A stretch of DNA of 43,493 nt, taken from positions 1 through 43,493 of the forward strand of contig ONAE01000023.1 of NCBI GenBank assembly GCA_900315695.1, read 5' to 3'. Position 1 is the first letter of the stretch. Each line of letters starts with the position of its first letter. This document shows, one piece after another, positions 21,219-30,596 of this stretch. Position numbers and translations under genes: made by a program. This DNA is from an uncultured Prevotella sp. (GTDB lineage Bacteria; Bacteroidota; Bacteroidia; Bacteroidales; Bacteroidaceae). The notes below the pieces were generated by a model that saw nothing but the letters and a program-made list of their open reading frames with translations, did no database searches and was not told the DNA's origin.

Positions 21219-23150
21219 TTAAAACTCAAGGATGAGACTCTGACGGGGCTTGAGATCCAGGTTCTTGGAGAGATCGTAATAGCGGCCCGTGAGAATGTCC
21301 TTAACTTTGGAAGCCGTGCCGATGACCTCTTCATAGCGCGCTACATCCATCGTGGCAGGCTGACTGGTGCCGTTGAGGATAGTGAGAACGGTCTTTCCTT
21401 TGTACTGACGGGCGATGACATAGATACCATTGTAGGGGATAAACTGTGTCTGCGAACCTTTCGTGATAACCTCGTTGCCCTGACGCCAGTGCAGCAGTCT
21501 GCTCGTCCATAGGAACATGGCCTGTTCGGCTTTTGTACGACCATCTTTCGTAAAGGCATTGTGCTCGTCACCAGGGAAACCACCAGGGAAGTCTTTGCGA
21601 ACGTTACCGTCGGTTACGTCTTTGGTACCGTTCATCAGGATCTCTGTGCCATAGTAGAGCTGTGGGATACGGTTGACAGTCAACAATAGGGCGAGTGCCT
21701 GTTTCAGGGCCAGCGTGTCGCGTCCATTGCCTAAGAAGCGGTCGGTGTCGTGGTTCTCAATAAAGGCCATCACACTCGACGGATTAGGGTAAAGGTAGTC
21801 ATACACGAACGAGTAGTAGAGCCGGTTCAGACCTTTCCAGAAGCCGTCGGTCTCCTCGTTCTTGGCCTGTGTCAGCTTGTCGAAGAAGCTGAAGTCCATA
21901 ACGGTCTTCAGATAGGAGTTACTCTTGGCAAGTTTCGAGTCCTTCTGCCAGGTGGCGGTATAGGCGGGCTCGGTCACCCACGTCTCACCCACGGTGTTGA
22001 AGTTGGGATATTCGTCGTCGAGTTCTTTCATCCACTGTGCCATGGCGTCATCATAGGCATAAGGATAGGTGTCCATGCGGATGCCGTCGATGCCTACGGT
22101 CTCGATCCACCAGATGCTGTTTTGGATGAGGTAGCGCATGAGGTGAGGATTATGCTGGTTGAGGTCGGGCATAGAAGGCACAAACCATCCTTCAGTTGTC
22201 TCCTTGAGATCAACCTTCGAGGCATAGGGATCTACGACAGGTGTCAGTTTATAGGATGTTTGCAGATAAGCAGACTTGGCAGGCTCCGACCCGTCGCTAT
22301 TGGCTGTGAATCCCGTCATCGGGTCGCGCCCGCTCTGTTTCTCGTCGAGCCATTCAGGTGCGTTCAGCCAGTCTTTCGAAGGCATATCCTTTGTCCATGG
22401 GTGCTCAAAGCCGCTGTGGTTGAAGATCATGTCCATCACGATTTTCAGACCCTTGGCATGAGCCTCGTCGCAGAGGCGTTTGTAGTCATCGTTTGAGCCA
22501 AAGCGGGGATCCACCTTATAATAATCGGTGGTGGCATAGCCGTGATAAGTGGAGAAACCGTTCTCTGTGTCGGGAGAGTCATTCTCGAGGACAGGTGTGA
22601 ACCAGAGGGCTGTCACGCCGAGCTCCTTGAAGTAGTCGAGATGTTCACGGATACCGTTGAGATCACCACCATGACGGAGTGAGGGCTTGGAGCGATCTTC
22701 CACATAGCTGCGCATACCCTTGATCTGTTTGGGGTGGTTGGCTCCCTGTGCAAAACGGTCTGGCATGAGCATGTAAAGCACATCGGCATTGGTGAAGCCC
22801 ATGCGTTCCTCCCCCTTCTTCTCACGAGCCTTGAGCTGATAAGTCACTTTCGTCTTGTCGAAGTTCAGGGTCATCGTACCAGGCTGTGCATCGTGGAGGT
22901 TCAGGTAGATGAGCAGATAGTTGGGGGAATCGAGGCGCACGAGACTGTCGATCGTGACACCGGGATAGTCAGTGGTGACACTGCCCACGTCGCGGATGCC
23001 AGGTCCATAGACCATCAGCTGTACACTGGGGTTCTTCATTCCCACATACCAGTCGGTGGGCTCAATCCGATTGATCACTGTCTTTTTGGCTGCACTCATC
23101 GTCAATACGTTTGCCATCATGATGGCCATTATAAGAAATAGTCTGCACAT
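21219..23150 (-). CDS. SusA-like GH13 alpha-amylase / neopullulanase
   Basis: A 643-residue exported alpha-glucan hydrolase (signal peptide about 1-21). An N-terminal Ig-like domain (about 25-125, containing RIEPTDWYVGMKNPSVQLM) precedes the GH13 barrel. Catalytic residues are D360 (GIRMDTYPY, nucleophile), E389 (VGETWV, acid/base) and D468 (ENHDTDR, stabiliser); IVMDMIFNHSG is conserved region I. A beta-sandwich C-terminal domain closes it. The resemblance is to Bacteroides SusA and other periplasmic neopullulanases/cyclomaltodextrinases acting on alpha-1,4-glucans. It is an outlier in a xylan cluster. A close paralogue, about 70% identical over the N-terminal region by eye, is encoded at 33378. 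It has its own promoter (23176), divergent from GH2. Confidence 0.93.
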   Translation of the reverse strand: MCRLFLIMAIMMANVLTMSAAKKTVINRIEPTDWYVGMKNPSVQLMVYGPGIRDVGSVTTDYPGVTIDSLVRLDSPNYLLIYLNLHDAQPGTMTLNFDKTKVTYQLKAREKKGEERMGFTNADVLYMLMPDRFAQGANHPKQIKGMRSYVEDRSKPSLRHGGDLNGIREHLDYFKELGVTALWFTPVLENDSPDTENGFSTYHGYATTDYYKVDPRFGSNDDYKRLCDEAHAKGLKIVMDMIFNHSGFEHPWTKDMPSKDWLNAPEWLDEKQSGRDPMTGFTANSDGSEPAKSAYLQTSYKLTPVVDPYASKVDLKETTEGWFVPSMPDLNQHNPHLMRYLIQNSIWWIETVGIDGIRMDTYPYAYDDAMAQWMKELDDEYPNFNTVGETWVTEPAYTATWQKDSKLAKSNSYLKTVMDFSFFDKLTQAKNEETDGFWKGLNRLYYSFVYDYLYPNPSSVMAFIENHDTDRFLGNGRDTLALKQALALLLTVNRIPQLYYGTEILMNGTKDVTDGNVRKDFPGGFPGDEHNAFTKDGRTKAEQAMFLWTSRLLHWRQGNEVITKGSQTQFIPYNGIYVIARQYKGKTVLTILNGTSQPATMDVARYEEVIGTASKVKDILTGRYYDLSKNLDLKPRQSLILEF

Positions 23151-23175
23151 AATGTTTTTAGTTTATCTTCCGATG

Positions 23176-23183
23176 CAAAGATA
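23176..23183 (-). promoter_or_regulatory. -7 box TATCTTTG of the GH13 gene
   Basis: A perfect minus-strand TAnnTTTG, 25 bases before the GH13 ATG. No -33 consensus is seen. Confidence 0.65.
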
Positions 23184-23240
23184 AGAAATTATTCCGCAGG
23201 TTGTATGCTTTGGGACCGTTTTTCTTTCAGTTGCAAGGAT

Positions 23241-23257
23241 AAACGTTTGCACAAACG
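23241..23257. promoter_or_regulatory. Palindromic site in the GH13/GH2 divergent region
   Basis: AAACGTTTGCACAAACG combines the palindrome AAACGTTT with CGTTTG-CA-CAAACG. LacI-family operators often have a central CG flanked by AAA/TTT. It sits between the divergent GH13 and GH2 promoters. A role is inferred only; no LacI-type gene is in the window. Confidence 0.3.
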
Positions 23258-23321
23258 GGGAAAAAGGAATGGACAATAGAAAAGTTTAGGCGATTTTTAT
23301 CCAATATCAGAAAATAGTTGT

Positions 23322-23329
23322 ATCTTTGC
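23322..23329 (+). promoter_or_regulatory. -7 box TATCTTTG of the GH2 - CE1 transcript
   Basis: A perfect TAnnTTTG lies 37 bases before the GH2 ATG. An AT-rich TTTTTA occupies the -33 region without a clear TTTG. Confidence 0.65.
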
Positions 23330-23366
23330 AGCGATTATATATAATAATGTGTAACTAATAACTGAC

Positions 23367-25808
23367 ATGATGATAAAACTCAAGACGATGATTCTGGCAA
23401 TGATGGGTTGCCTGATGATGTCAGTAGCCAACGCGCAAAGTGTCCGTGAGACGATCCGCTTGGATAAGGGTTGGAAGTTCAAGTTGGGTCATGCTGCTGA
23501 TCCGCAGAAGGACTTCGGCTGTGGAACAGAGTATTTTAACTATCTGACAAAGGCGAACTCGATTCATAACGAGGGTCCGTATGTGCAGAAATTCGATGAT
23601 GCTAACTGGGAGGAGGTACAGGTGCCTCACGACTGGGTGGCTACCCTGCCTTATGCGCCTGATGCCAGTCATTCTCATGGTTATAAAACCGTAGGCTGGA
23701 AGTATCCTGAGACGAGTGTGGGTTGGTATCGTAAGTTGGTGAAGATCGGCGAAGAGGATCTTGGCAAGCAGATAGAGCTGCGCTTTGACGGAATCTTCAG
23801 GAATGCCCAGGTGTGGTTCAACGGTTTTTATATGGGTACGGAGCCGAGTGGCTATGCGACTCAGATCTACGATATCACACCTTATATTAAATATGGTGAG
23901 GACAATCTGATCTGTGTCCGTGCCGATGCCTCGCTCGAGGAGGGATGGTTCTATGAAGGAGCCGGCATCTATCGTGATGTCTGGCTTGAGAAGAAGGCTC
24001 TGGTGAGTGTGGCACCCTTTGGTACATTCGTCTATGCAAGACTGCAAAAACCTTATACAGTGGCAGAACTCGTGGTGGAGACAGAGGTGAAGAACAACAG
24101 TCTGAAGGACAGCCGATGTGATGTGTCTCAGCGTCTGCTCGATGCTGAGGGTAAGGAGGTGGCGAAGTCTGCCCCACATACAATCTGCCTGAAGGCGAAG
24201 GAGACTATAGGTTGCAAGCAGCAGTTCACCGTCAGCCAGCCCCATCTCTGGAGCACTACCGATCCTTATCTCTATCAGGTGGAGACCACCGTCATGCAGG
24301 ATGGTCAGGTCACGGATGTTTACCTGACAACGACAGGTATCCGTGATATCGCCTTCGATGCAGAACAGGGCTTTATCCTTAACGGACAACAGTTGAAACT
24401 GAAGGGTGTAAACCTTCATCAGGATCATGCCGGTGTGGGGTCCGCAATTCCGGATGCACTACAGGCTTGGCGCATCAAACAACTGAAGCAGTTTGGCTGT
24501 AACGCCTACCGTGCCTCTCACAATCCGATGACACCAGCTCTGCTTGACGTCTGCGATCGTGAGGGTATCCTTGTTATCGACGAGAACCGTCTGATGGGTA
24601 TCAACGAGGAACACCTGCGCCTGTTGGAGCGGATGATCAAGCGCGATCGTAATCATCCCAGTATCATCCTCTGGAGCGACGGAAATGAGGAATGGGGACT
24701 TGAGAACACCGTTCAGGGCATACGGGTGGCAGAATTCATGCGCGAATATACGAAGCTGTTTGACCCCACGCGCCACAGCACCATCGCCAATGCTGGGGGT
24801 GCTGAGATGATCAAGGGACTCGACGTGGTGGGCTTCAACTATATTGTTCAGAACGATGTGGATAACCGCAAGCAGGCAAACCCCTCGTGGAAGATCGTCG
24901 GAACGGAAGAGACTACAGGTTGTGGTACACGTGGTTGGTATTTTGACACTCCTGATTATCCAGGTCGTATGATCAGTATCAACCGCACGGATAAGCCCGG
25001 TGTTGAGAATGTCATCGAACGCGGCTGGAAGTTCTATGCCGAGCGCCCTTGGGCAGCAGGACTTTTCTACTGGACAGGCTTCGACTATCGGGGTGAACCC
25101 AATCCGCTCAAGTATCCTGCTACCGATTCCGAATTTGGTATCCTTGACTATTGCGGATTCCCCAAGGATGAGGCATTCTATCTGAAGTCGTGGTGGACGG
25201 AGAGTCCTGTGCTCCATATCTTCCCCCATTGGAACCTGCAGGGACATGAGGGCGAAGAGGTGGAAATCTGGGCTTACAGCAATTGCGACGAGGTGGAACT
25301 GATTGTCAATGGCAAAAATCTGGGGCGTCAGACGATGCCATGTAACGGACACCTGAAATGGAAGGCCGTCTATCAGCCTGGTAAGGTGGTTGCCATCGGT
25401 TATGAGAATGGCAAACGGGTGATGACACAGACCATTGAGACCACCAAGCCTGCCGCAAAGACAGTGCTGAAGGCAGATCGTCAGACGATCACTGCTGATG
25501 GGCGCGATCTCGCTGTTGTAACCATCGAGGTACAGGACCAGAAGGGGCGTATCGTACCTGATGCCTGTCCGAAGCTGACCTTCCGACTGAAGGGTAATGG
25601 CCGTATCCTCGGTGTCGGCAATGGCGATCCGATGTATCTGGGTGAGGATCATCCGAAGGAGAAGGATTGTCACACGTTCAGCATTCCCGCCTTCAACGGT
25701 CTGGCACAAGTGCTGGTACAGAGTGGCGACGAGGCAGGCACGATTCAATTAAGCTGTGATGCTGAAGGACTGAAGTCGTCTTCACTCCAGATAACGACAC
25801 GACAATGA
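23367..25808 (+). CDS. GH2 family beta-glycosidase (beta-galactosidase-like)
   Basis: An 813-residue secreted protein (signal peptide ending SVANAQ). GH2 order: sugar-binding jelly roll (about 28-190, with VPHDWVATLPY and YEGAGIYRDVWL), Ig-like domain (about 200-305), TIM barrel (about 310-590), then an Ig-like DUF4982-type and an invasin-like beta module (about 600-813). Acid/base is E441 in SDGNEEW; the nucleophile is probably E514 in VGTEETT. NAYRASHNPMTP is the usual GH2 barrel motif. Substrate is not readable: terminal beta-galactose is the commonest in the family, and xylan side chains containing galactose would fit the neighbourhood. The CE1 esterase gene follows by 35 bases without its own promoter, so they form an operon. 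Confidence 0.9.
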   Translation: MMIKLKTMILAMMGCLMMSVANAQSVRETIRLDKGWKFKLGHAADPQKDFGCGTEYFNYLTKANSIHNEGPYVQKFDDANWEEVQVPHDWVATLPYAPDASHSHGYKTVGWKYPETSVGWYRKLVKIGEEDLGKQIELRFDGIFRNAQVWFNGFYMGTEPSGYATQIYDITPYIKYGEDNLICVRADASLEEGWFYEGAGIYRDVWLEKKALVSVAPFGTFVYARLQKPYTVAELVVETEVKNNSLKDSRCDVSQRLLDAEGKEVAKSAPHTICLKAKETIGCKQQFTVSQPHLWSTTDPYLYQVETTVMQDGQVTDVYLTTTGIRDIAFDAEQGFILNGQQLKLKGVNLHQDHAGVGSAIPDALQAWRIKQLKQFGCNAYRASHNPMTPALLDVCDREGILVIDENRLMGINEEHLRLLERMIKRDRNHPSIILWSDGNEEWGLENTVQGIRVAEFMREYTKLFDPTRHSTIANAGGAEMIKGLDVVGFNYIVQNDVDNRKQANPSWKIVGTEETTGCGTRGWYFDTPDYPGRMISINRTDKPGVENVIERGWKFYAERPWAAGLFYWTGFDYRGEPNPLKYPATDSEFGILDYCGFPKDEAFYLKSWWTESPVLHIFPHWNLQGHEGEEVEIWAYSNCDEVELIVNGKNLGRQTMPCNGHLKWKAVYQPGKVVAIGYENGKRVMTQTIETTKPAAKTVLKADRQTITADGRDLAVVTIEVQDQKGRIVPDACPKLTFRLKGNGRILGVGNGDPMYLGEDHPKEKDCHTFSIPAFNGLAQVLVQSGDEAGTIQLSCDAEGLKSSSLQITTRQ

Positions 25809-25828
25809 ACCAATCAAAACGGATTTAA

Positions 25829-27088
<1,260 letters not shown>

Positions 27089-27096
27089 AAACCAAT

Positions 27097-27124
27097 AGCC
27101 CGCTCCCCCCGAGCGGGCTTTTTC
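27097..27124 (+). terminator. Intrinsic terminator of the GH2 - CE1 operon
   Basis: AGCCCGCTC, loop CCCCC, GAGCGGGCT, then a T-run (27119-27124), 8 bases after the stop codon. Confidence 0.9.
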
Positions 27125-27155
27125 TGTCCTGTCATATCGAGCTCCACTTTTCCCC

Positions 27156-27211
27156 GTCATCTCGACTAAGCGCAGCGCATGGAGAGATCTCTCCACGTTG
27201 GTCGAGATGAC
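27156..27211. repeat. Palindromic intergenic repeat (REP-like)
   Basis: GTCATCTCGAC (27156-27166) and GTCGAGATGAC (27201-27211) are a perfect 11-bp inverted repeat. Inside is the 14-base palindrome GGAGAGATCTCTCC (27181-27194). A decayed piece (GTCATATCGAG) lies at 27131-27141. The wording (TCATCTCGAC ... GGAGAGATCTC) resembles short palindromic elements scattered in many Bacteroidota genomes. It sits between two terminators of convergent genes. Confidence 0.6.
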
Positions 27212-27218
27212 AATAAAA

Positions 27219-27245
27219 AATCCCCGGCCGGTGTGGTCGGGGATT
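27219..27245 (-). terminator. Intrinsic terminator after the fucose-isomerase-like gene
   Basis: On the minus strand AATCCCCGACC pairs with GGCCGGGGATT and is followed by a T-run (TTTTTTATT). It lies 20 bases beyond the stop at 27265. Confidence 0.8.
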
Positions 27246-27264
27246 CGTTTTATGTTGCAATGGA

Positions 27265-28618
27265 TTATGCAAACGGATTCTCAGTGGGGTAGAAGTTGCC
27301 CTTCGGGAAGTTGTAGTCGATCTCATCCACGGGGATACCCATGTACTTCAGAACCTCCCACAGGTACTTGCCCTGGTGACCGAACATCACAGCGCAGTGG
27401 TGTGGATAGTGCTTCTCGATGAGGACGTGACGATAGAAGCGGCTCATGTTCTTGATACCGAAGATACCGATAGAACCGAATGAGCGGGTAGCTACTGGGA
27501 TCACCGTAGCCAGACCTGGCTGGATGTCACCCTCGAGGGTACCATTGGTTACCTCAACAGGCAGAGCGCGAGCCATAATGCGCTGGAAGCACATCTGACA
27601 GTTGCAAATCTTGCTTGAAGCGGTGTTTCCGCAGTGGAAGCCCATGAAGATCTCTTTCTCGGTGTAGCTGTCGCAAGCAAACTTCTTGCCCTTGATGCTC
27701 TCCTCGAACATATCCTGAGGAACGGTGTTGTTGATGTCGAGCAGCGTTACGGCATCCTGGCTGATGCAGGTGCCGATGTACTCTGACAGAGCGCCATAGA
27801 TATCAACCTCACAGGCTACGGGGATACCACGACCGGTCAGACGGCTGTTCACGTAGCAAGGCACGAAACCGAACATGGTCTGGAAAGCAGGCCAGCACTT
27901 GTTAGCCATAGCCACGAACTGACGAGAGCCCTTGTGAGCCTCGATCCAGTCGGTCAGTGTCAGCTCATACTGAGCGAGCTTTGGCAGCACTGAAGGAATC
28001 TTATTACCTGTACCGAGCTCAGCAGCCATATCCTTTACTACACCGTCGATACGGGGATCGCCCTGGTGCTTCTGGAAGGCCTCGAGCAGGTCGAGCTCTG
28101 AGTTCTCCTCAATCTCAACATCGAGATCATACAGGGCACGGATAGGAGCGTTACAAGCCAGGAAGTTGTTAGGACGGGCGGGCGATGGGCAGGAACTCGT
28201 GAATCATCTCAGCACACTGACCAGCGTCGCCAACGGGCTCCTCTGGGATATAAGCGCGAGTCTTGCGCAGGCTCAGAGCCTGGCTGGCATTCAGCATACC
28301 GCAGTAAGCGTCGCCACGACCGTCGATCAGGTCTTTCTGAGTCTCCTCAGCAGCAGCGCAGAACATGGTGGGACCCTGGAACCAGTCAACGCAGAGTGCG
28401 TTACAACCAGCCTTCTTCACATCCTCCAGTGCCTGCTGGGCGTGAATCTCACTTTCAACGATAGTGATAGGACACTCGTAGATGCCTTCCTTACCAAACT
28501 TTTCTTCATACTTAGCGATAACGGCCTTGCGGCGGTTAACTGCCAATGACTCGGGGAAACAGTCGCGACTAACGGCGACGATACCCACCTTAATTACAGG
28601 TACATTATTCATATTCAT
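27265..28618 (-). pseudogene. L-fucose/L-arabinose isomerase family protein, split by deletion
   Basis: Two frames match one isomerase. The N-terminal part (28618-28169, about 149 residues) begins MNMNNVPVIKVGIVAVSRD and stops after EFLPIARPS. The C-terminal part is open from about 28174 to 27265, running from RPNNFLACNAPI to the end. It holds the residues expected of the active site: E in EVDIYGALSEYIG, D in LLDINNT, H in FGHQGKYLW. At the break (about 28172-28180) the family normally has some 15 further residues between EFLPIAR and RPNNFLA, so roughly 45-50 bases and the frame appear lost at a CCCG-type microhomology. The family isomerises L-fucose, D-arabinose or similar aldoses in the cytoplasm. 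Full-length enzyme cannot be made as written; an assembly error is the alternative. Confidence 0.85.
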
Positions 28619-28654
28619 TTTAAGTTTAAAAAGTAATGCTTAGTTCGCAGGTTG

Positions 28655-28662
28655 CAAAGATA
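28655..28662 (-). promoter_or_regulatory. -7 box TATCTTTG of the isomerase-like gene
   Basis: A perfect minus-strand TAnnTTTG, 36 bases before the ATG at 28618. The promoter looks intact although the gene is broken. Confidence 0.65.
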
Positions 28663-28765
28663 GGCATTTTTCTTCATACAATGATACTTTTTGGCCTCAA
28701 ATTTTGGAGGATTTGTATAAAATTAACGCTGACCGTTGGAACAGAAGCATAAAAATTGATAGGTT

Positions 28766-28799
28766 TTTGATGTTTTTGGCGGACTTTTTTGTATCTTTG
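28766..28799 (+). promoter_or_regulatory. Promoter of the HAD lipoprotein gene
   Basis: TTTG (28766-28769), 22 bases, TATCTTTG (28792-28799); a good -7 box with a slightly long spacer. It lies 33 bases before the ATG at 28833. Confidence 0.65.
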
Positions 28800-28832
28800 C
28801 GCCCAAATTACAATTTTTAATAGTTATAACTT

Positions 28833-29897
28833 ATGAAGAGAATCTTATTCCCATTTGTTGTTATTGTCTTTGGCGTTCTTTGCAGCTGTACCAAAGATGA
28901 TAATGTGGTGACTGTGTCGGCTAAGAGCTATCTGACACTGTGGAATCAATGTGAGGCCGTGACAGCCCTTCAGGAGTATGTAGAGGATGTGACCAATCCT
29001 TCCTCTAAGAACTTTATAAGGAAGGAAGACCGAATAGCAACCTTCGACATGGACGGCACCTTCGTCGGCGAACTATATCCTACGTATTTCGAGTATAATC
29101 TACTGGAGGAGCGAGCACTGGAGGATGCTACGTATAAGGATATCGCCCCCGCCGATGTCAAGGAGGCGGCTCAGGAAATCAGAGACTTTGTCAGGAACGG
29201 CAAGGCCCTGCCCGCCCATTTCGACATGAAACACGCCCGTGCAGCGGCAAAGGCATATTCGGGCATGACGCTGGCAGAGTTTGATGCCTATGTGAAAGCC
29301 TATGCATCTAAGCAGGCTAATGGCTTCAAGGGTATGACTTACGGTCAGAGCTTCTATAAACCAATGCTACAGGTGTTTGACTATCTGAAGGCGAATGGCT
29401 TTACGTTTTATGTCGTTTCCGGTTCCGACCGCTTTATCTGTAGAGCACTGGTTGAGTCGATTGGCATCGAGCCTAATCGCGTCATAGGAATGGATGTGAA
29501 ACTCCGCTCTTCCAAGCAGGGTACCGAAGAAGGTGTCAATTACACCATAGAGAAGGCAGAGGACCTCATCCGCACCGATGAACTCATCATCAAGAACCTG
29601 AAGACCAACAAGGTGTTGCAGATCAGTCAGGAGATAGGCAAGATACCTGTTCTGTCGTTTGGTAACAGCGGTGGCGACTGTGCCATGCATAACTATTGCC
29701 TGAGCAATCCGAAATACAAGACAGCTGTCTTTATGCTGATTGCCGACGATGATGCCAGAGATCATGCCAATCGGGAGAAAGCACTTGACTTAGGCAAGAA
29801 GTGGCGCGAATCTGGCTATTATGTCATCTCGATGAAAGACGACTTCAAGACCATCTACGGCGATGGGGTAGAGAAAACTGATTTTGTTTTTGAATGA
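28833..29897 (+). CDS. HAD-superfamily phosphatase, lipoprotein
   Basis: A 354-residue lipoprotein (lipobox LCSC, C19) with a HAD phosphohydrolase fold. Motif I is FDMDGT, with D72 as nucleophile and D74 as acid/base; motif II is VVSGSD (S196); motif IV is SFGNSGGDCAMH (about 276-286). A helical cap lies between motifs I and II (about 85-180). Such exported HAD proteins are annotated as phosphatases or phosphoserine-phosphatase-like enzymes; the substrate is unknown. It is monocistronic, with its own promoter and a downstream terminator, and shows no link to the glycan cluster beyond position. Confidence 0.85.
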   Translation: MKRILFPFVVIVFGVLCSCTKDDNVVTVSAKSYLTLWNQCEAVTALQEYVEDVTNPSSKNFIRKEDRIATFDMDGTFVGELYPTYFEYNLLEERALEDATYKDIAPADVKEAAQEIRDFVRNGKALPAHFDMKHARAAAKAYSGMTLAEFDAYVKAYASKQANGFKGMTYGQSFYKPMLQVFDYLKANGFTFYVVSGSDRFICRALVESIGIEPNRVIGMDVKLRSSKQGTEEGVNYTIEKAEDLIRTDELIIKNLKTNKVLQISQEIGKIPVLSFGNSGGDCAMHNYCLSNPKYKTAVFMLIADDDARDHANREKALDLGKKWRESGYYVISMKDDFKTIYGDGVEKTDFVFE

Positions 29898-29903
29898 AAC
29901 AGA

Positions 29904-29933
29904 GAAAGGCATCCCCAATCGGATGCCTTTCTT
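29904..29933 (+). terminator. Terminator of the HAD lipoprotein gene
   Basis: AGAAAGGCATCC, loop CCAATC, GGATGCCTTTCT; the 12-bp stem is perfect, but the following T-run is weak (TATTC). Confidence 0.65.
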
Positions 29934-29968
29934 ATTCATCTTGAGTATAAAAAAATACGTTTCAAACC

Positions 29969-30034
29969 GGGTATAAGCACCAGGCCGTTGGGGTATAGGC
30001 AGACGGCTGTTGGGGTATAGGGGCGCGATGGCGG
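29969..30034. repeat. Three tandem 22-base units (GGGTATA...)
   Basis: Units at 29969-29990, 29991-30012 and 30013-30034 each begin GGGTATA; the first two end in C[CT]GTTG. The third is diverged in its second half. No gene is seen in this stretch. Confidence 0.6.
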
Positions 30035-30059
30035 AAAGGGCTCTCTCTCCCTGCGATCC

Positions 30060-30124
30060 TTAGTACTTGTACTTGCGGGCATTAGTATTTGCACTTGAAA
30101 ATATTAGTTTCCAACAACAAGAGT
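30060..30124. repeat. Second tandem array, also 22-base period (TTAGTA...)
   Basis: Units begin at 30060 (TTAGTACTTGTACTTG), 30082 (TTAGTATTTGCACTTG) and 30104 (TTAGTTT, diverged). The period is the same as that of the neighbouring GGGTATA array, but the sequence differs. Confidence 0.5.
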
Positions 30125-30275
30125 GGTTACGGTTACAGATGTAACCATGTAACCGCTGGGTGTGATTTGTAAACAATGTGTTTATGTAAGTTTCTTTAAT
30201 TCAATATTATGCATTCAGAACTGTTAAATATTTTATTTCCGGAGGCAATATGGTTACATCTGTAACCGTGTAACC
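30125..30275. repeat. 151-bp element bounded by GGTTAC inverted repeats (MITE-like)
   Basis: The left end (30125-30154) contains GGTTAC, GGTTACAGATGTAACC and TGTAACC. The right end (30252-30275) contains GGTTACATCTGTAACC and TGTAACC, in inverted order. The AT-rich interior has no reading frame. The right end abuts the broken zeta-toxin remnant. Terminal inverted repeats with a short non-coding core fit a miniature element, but no target duplication is visible. The half-sites TGTAACC/GGTTACA could alternatively bind a protein. Confidence 0.45.
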
Positions 30276-30276
30276 A

Positions 30277-30336
30277 TTATACTTGTCTTGGGCCTGCTAT
30301 CACGATAAGTACAGGACGATGGGGAGTTTGTTGCAT
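30277..30336 (-). pseudogene. Remnant of a zeta-toxin-like gene (first 16 codons)
   Basis: The frame begins MQQTPHRPVLIVIAGP and stops three codons later. PVL.VIAGP is the opening of zeta-toxin/P-loop kinase proteins, which continue NGSGKT. Here the homology ends exactly before the Walker A loop, next to the GGTTAC element. It starts 3 bases after the stop of a small upstream frame, as toxin genes do after their antitoxin. The remainder of the gene is not seen nearby. Only nine residues carry the resemblance. Confidence 0.5.
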
Positions 30337-30339
30337 AGT

Positions 30340-30472
30340 CTAAATGGCTGCAGCAGCCTGTCTGAGTTCTTCAAAATATCGTTGTGTAGCCTGTTCGTTT
30401 GCTTTTTGGGCATCTTGGGCTGCCTCACGCATCAGTTGCGACAGAACCTCGTCGGTAGGCGTCGATGCTCAT
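30340..30472 (-). pseudogene. Probable antitoxin gene, frameshifted near its start
   Basis: A frame open from 30468 to 30340 reads TPTDEVLSQLMREAAQDAQK and continues helical and charged to RQAAAAI. The ATG best placed after the promoter (30472) is in a different frame and yields only 15 codons. Removing one base within its first five codons would join the two frames. Otherwise translation could begin only at the internal ATG 30432 (30 residues). Size, composition and position directly before the zeta-like remnant suggest the antitoxin partner; I do not recognise a named family. Confidence 0.45.
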
Positions 30473-30498
30473 ACTGTAGTTATTTATTATTGTCGCTG

Positions 30499-30506
30499 CA
30501 AAGATA
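30499..30506 (-). promoter_or_regulatory. -7 box TATCTTTG of the broken toxin-antitoxin operon
   Basis: A perfect minus-strand TAnnTTTG, 26 bases before the ATG at 30472, the usual distance in this window. Confidence 0.6.
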
Positions 30507-30596
30507 GGAAAGATATCAATACCTTCCAAATAATTCAGGAGTTTTTTATGTTTTTACCCCAAAGTTGAGTTTTCTTATAGTTTGTTTCCACTAAAT

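Noticed and set aside
24459-25748. 429-codon minus-strand frame opposite GH2
   Set aside because: It is a shadow of the GH2 coding sequence with no recognisable family or promoter.
27265-28618. Programmed frameshifting in the isomerase gene
   Set aside because: There is no slippery heptamer at the join, and about 15 conserved residues are missing, which shifting would not restore.
29969-30124. Tandem 22-base units considered as a CRISPR array
   Set aside because: The units are contiguous with no spacers, only three copies each, and no cas genes are present.
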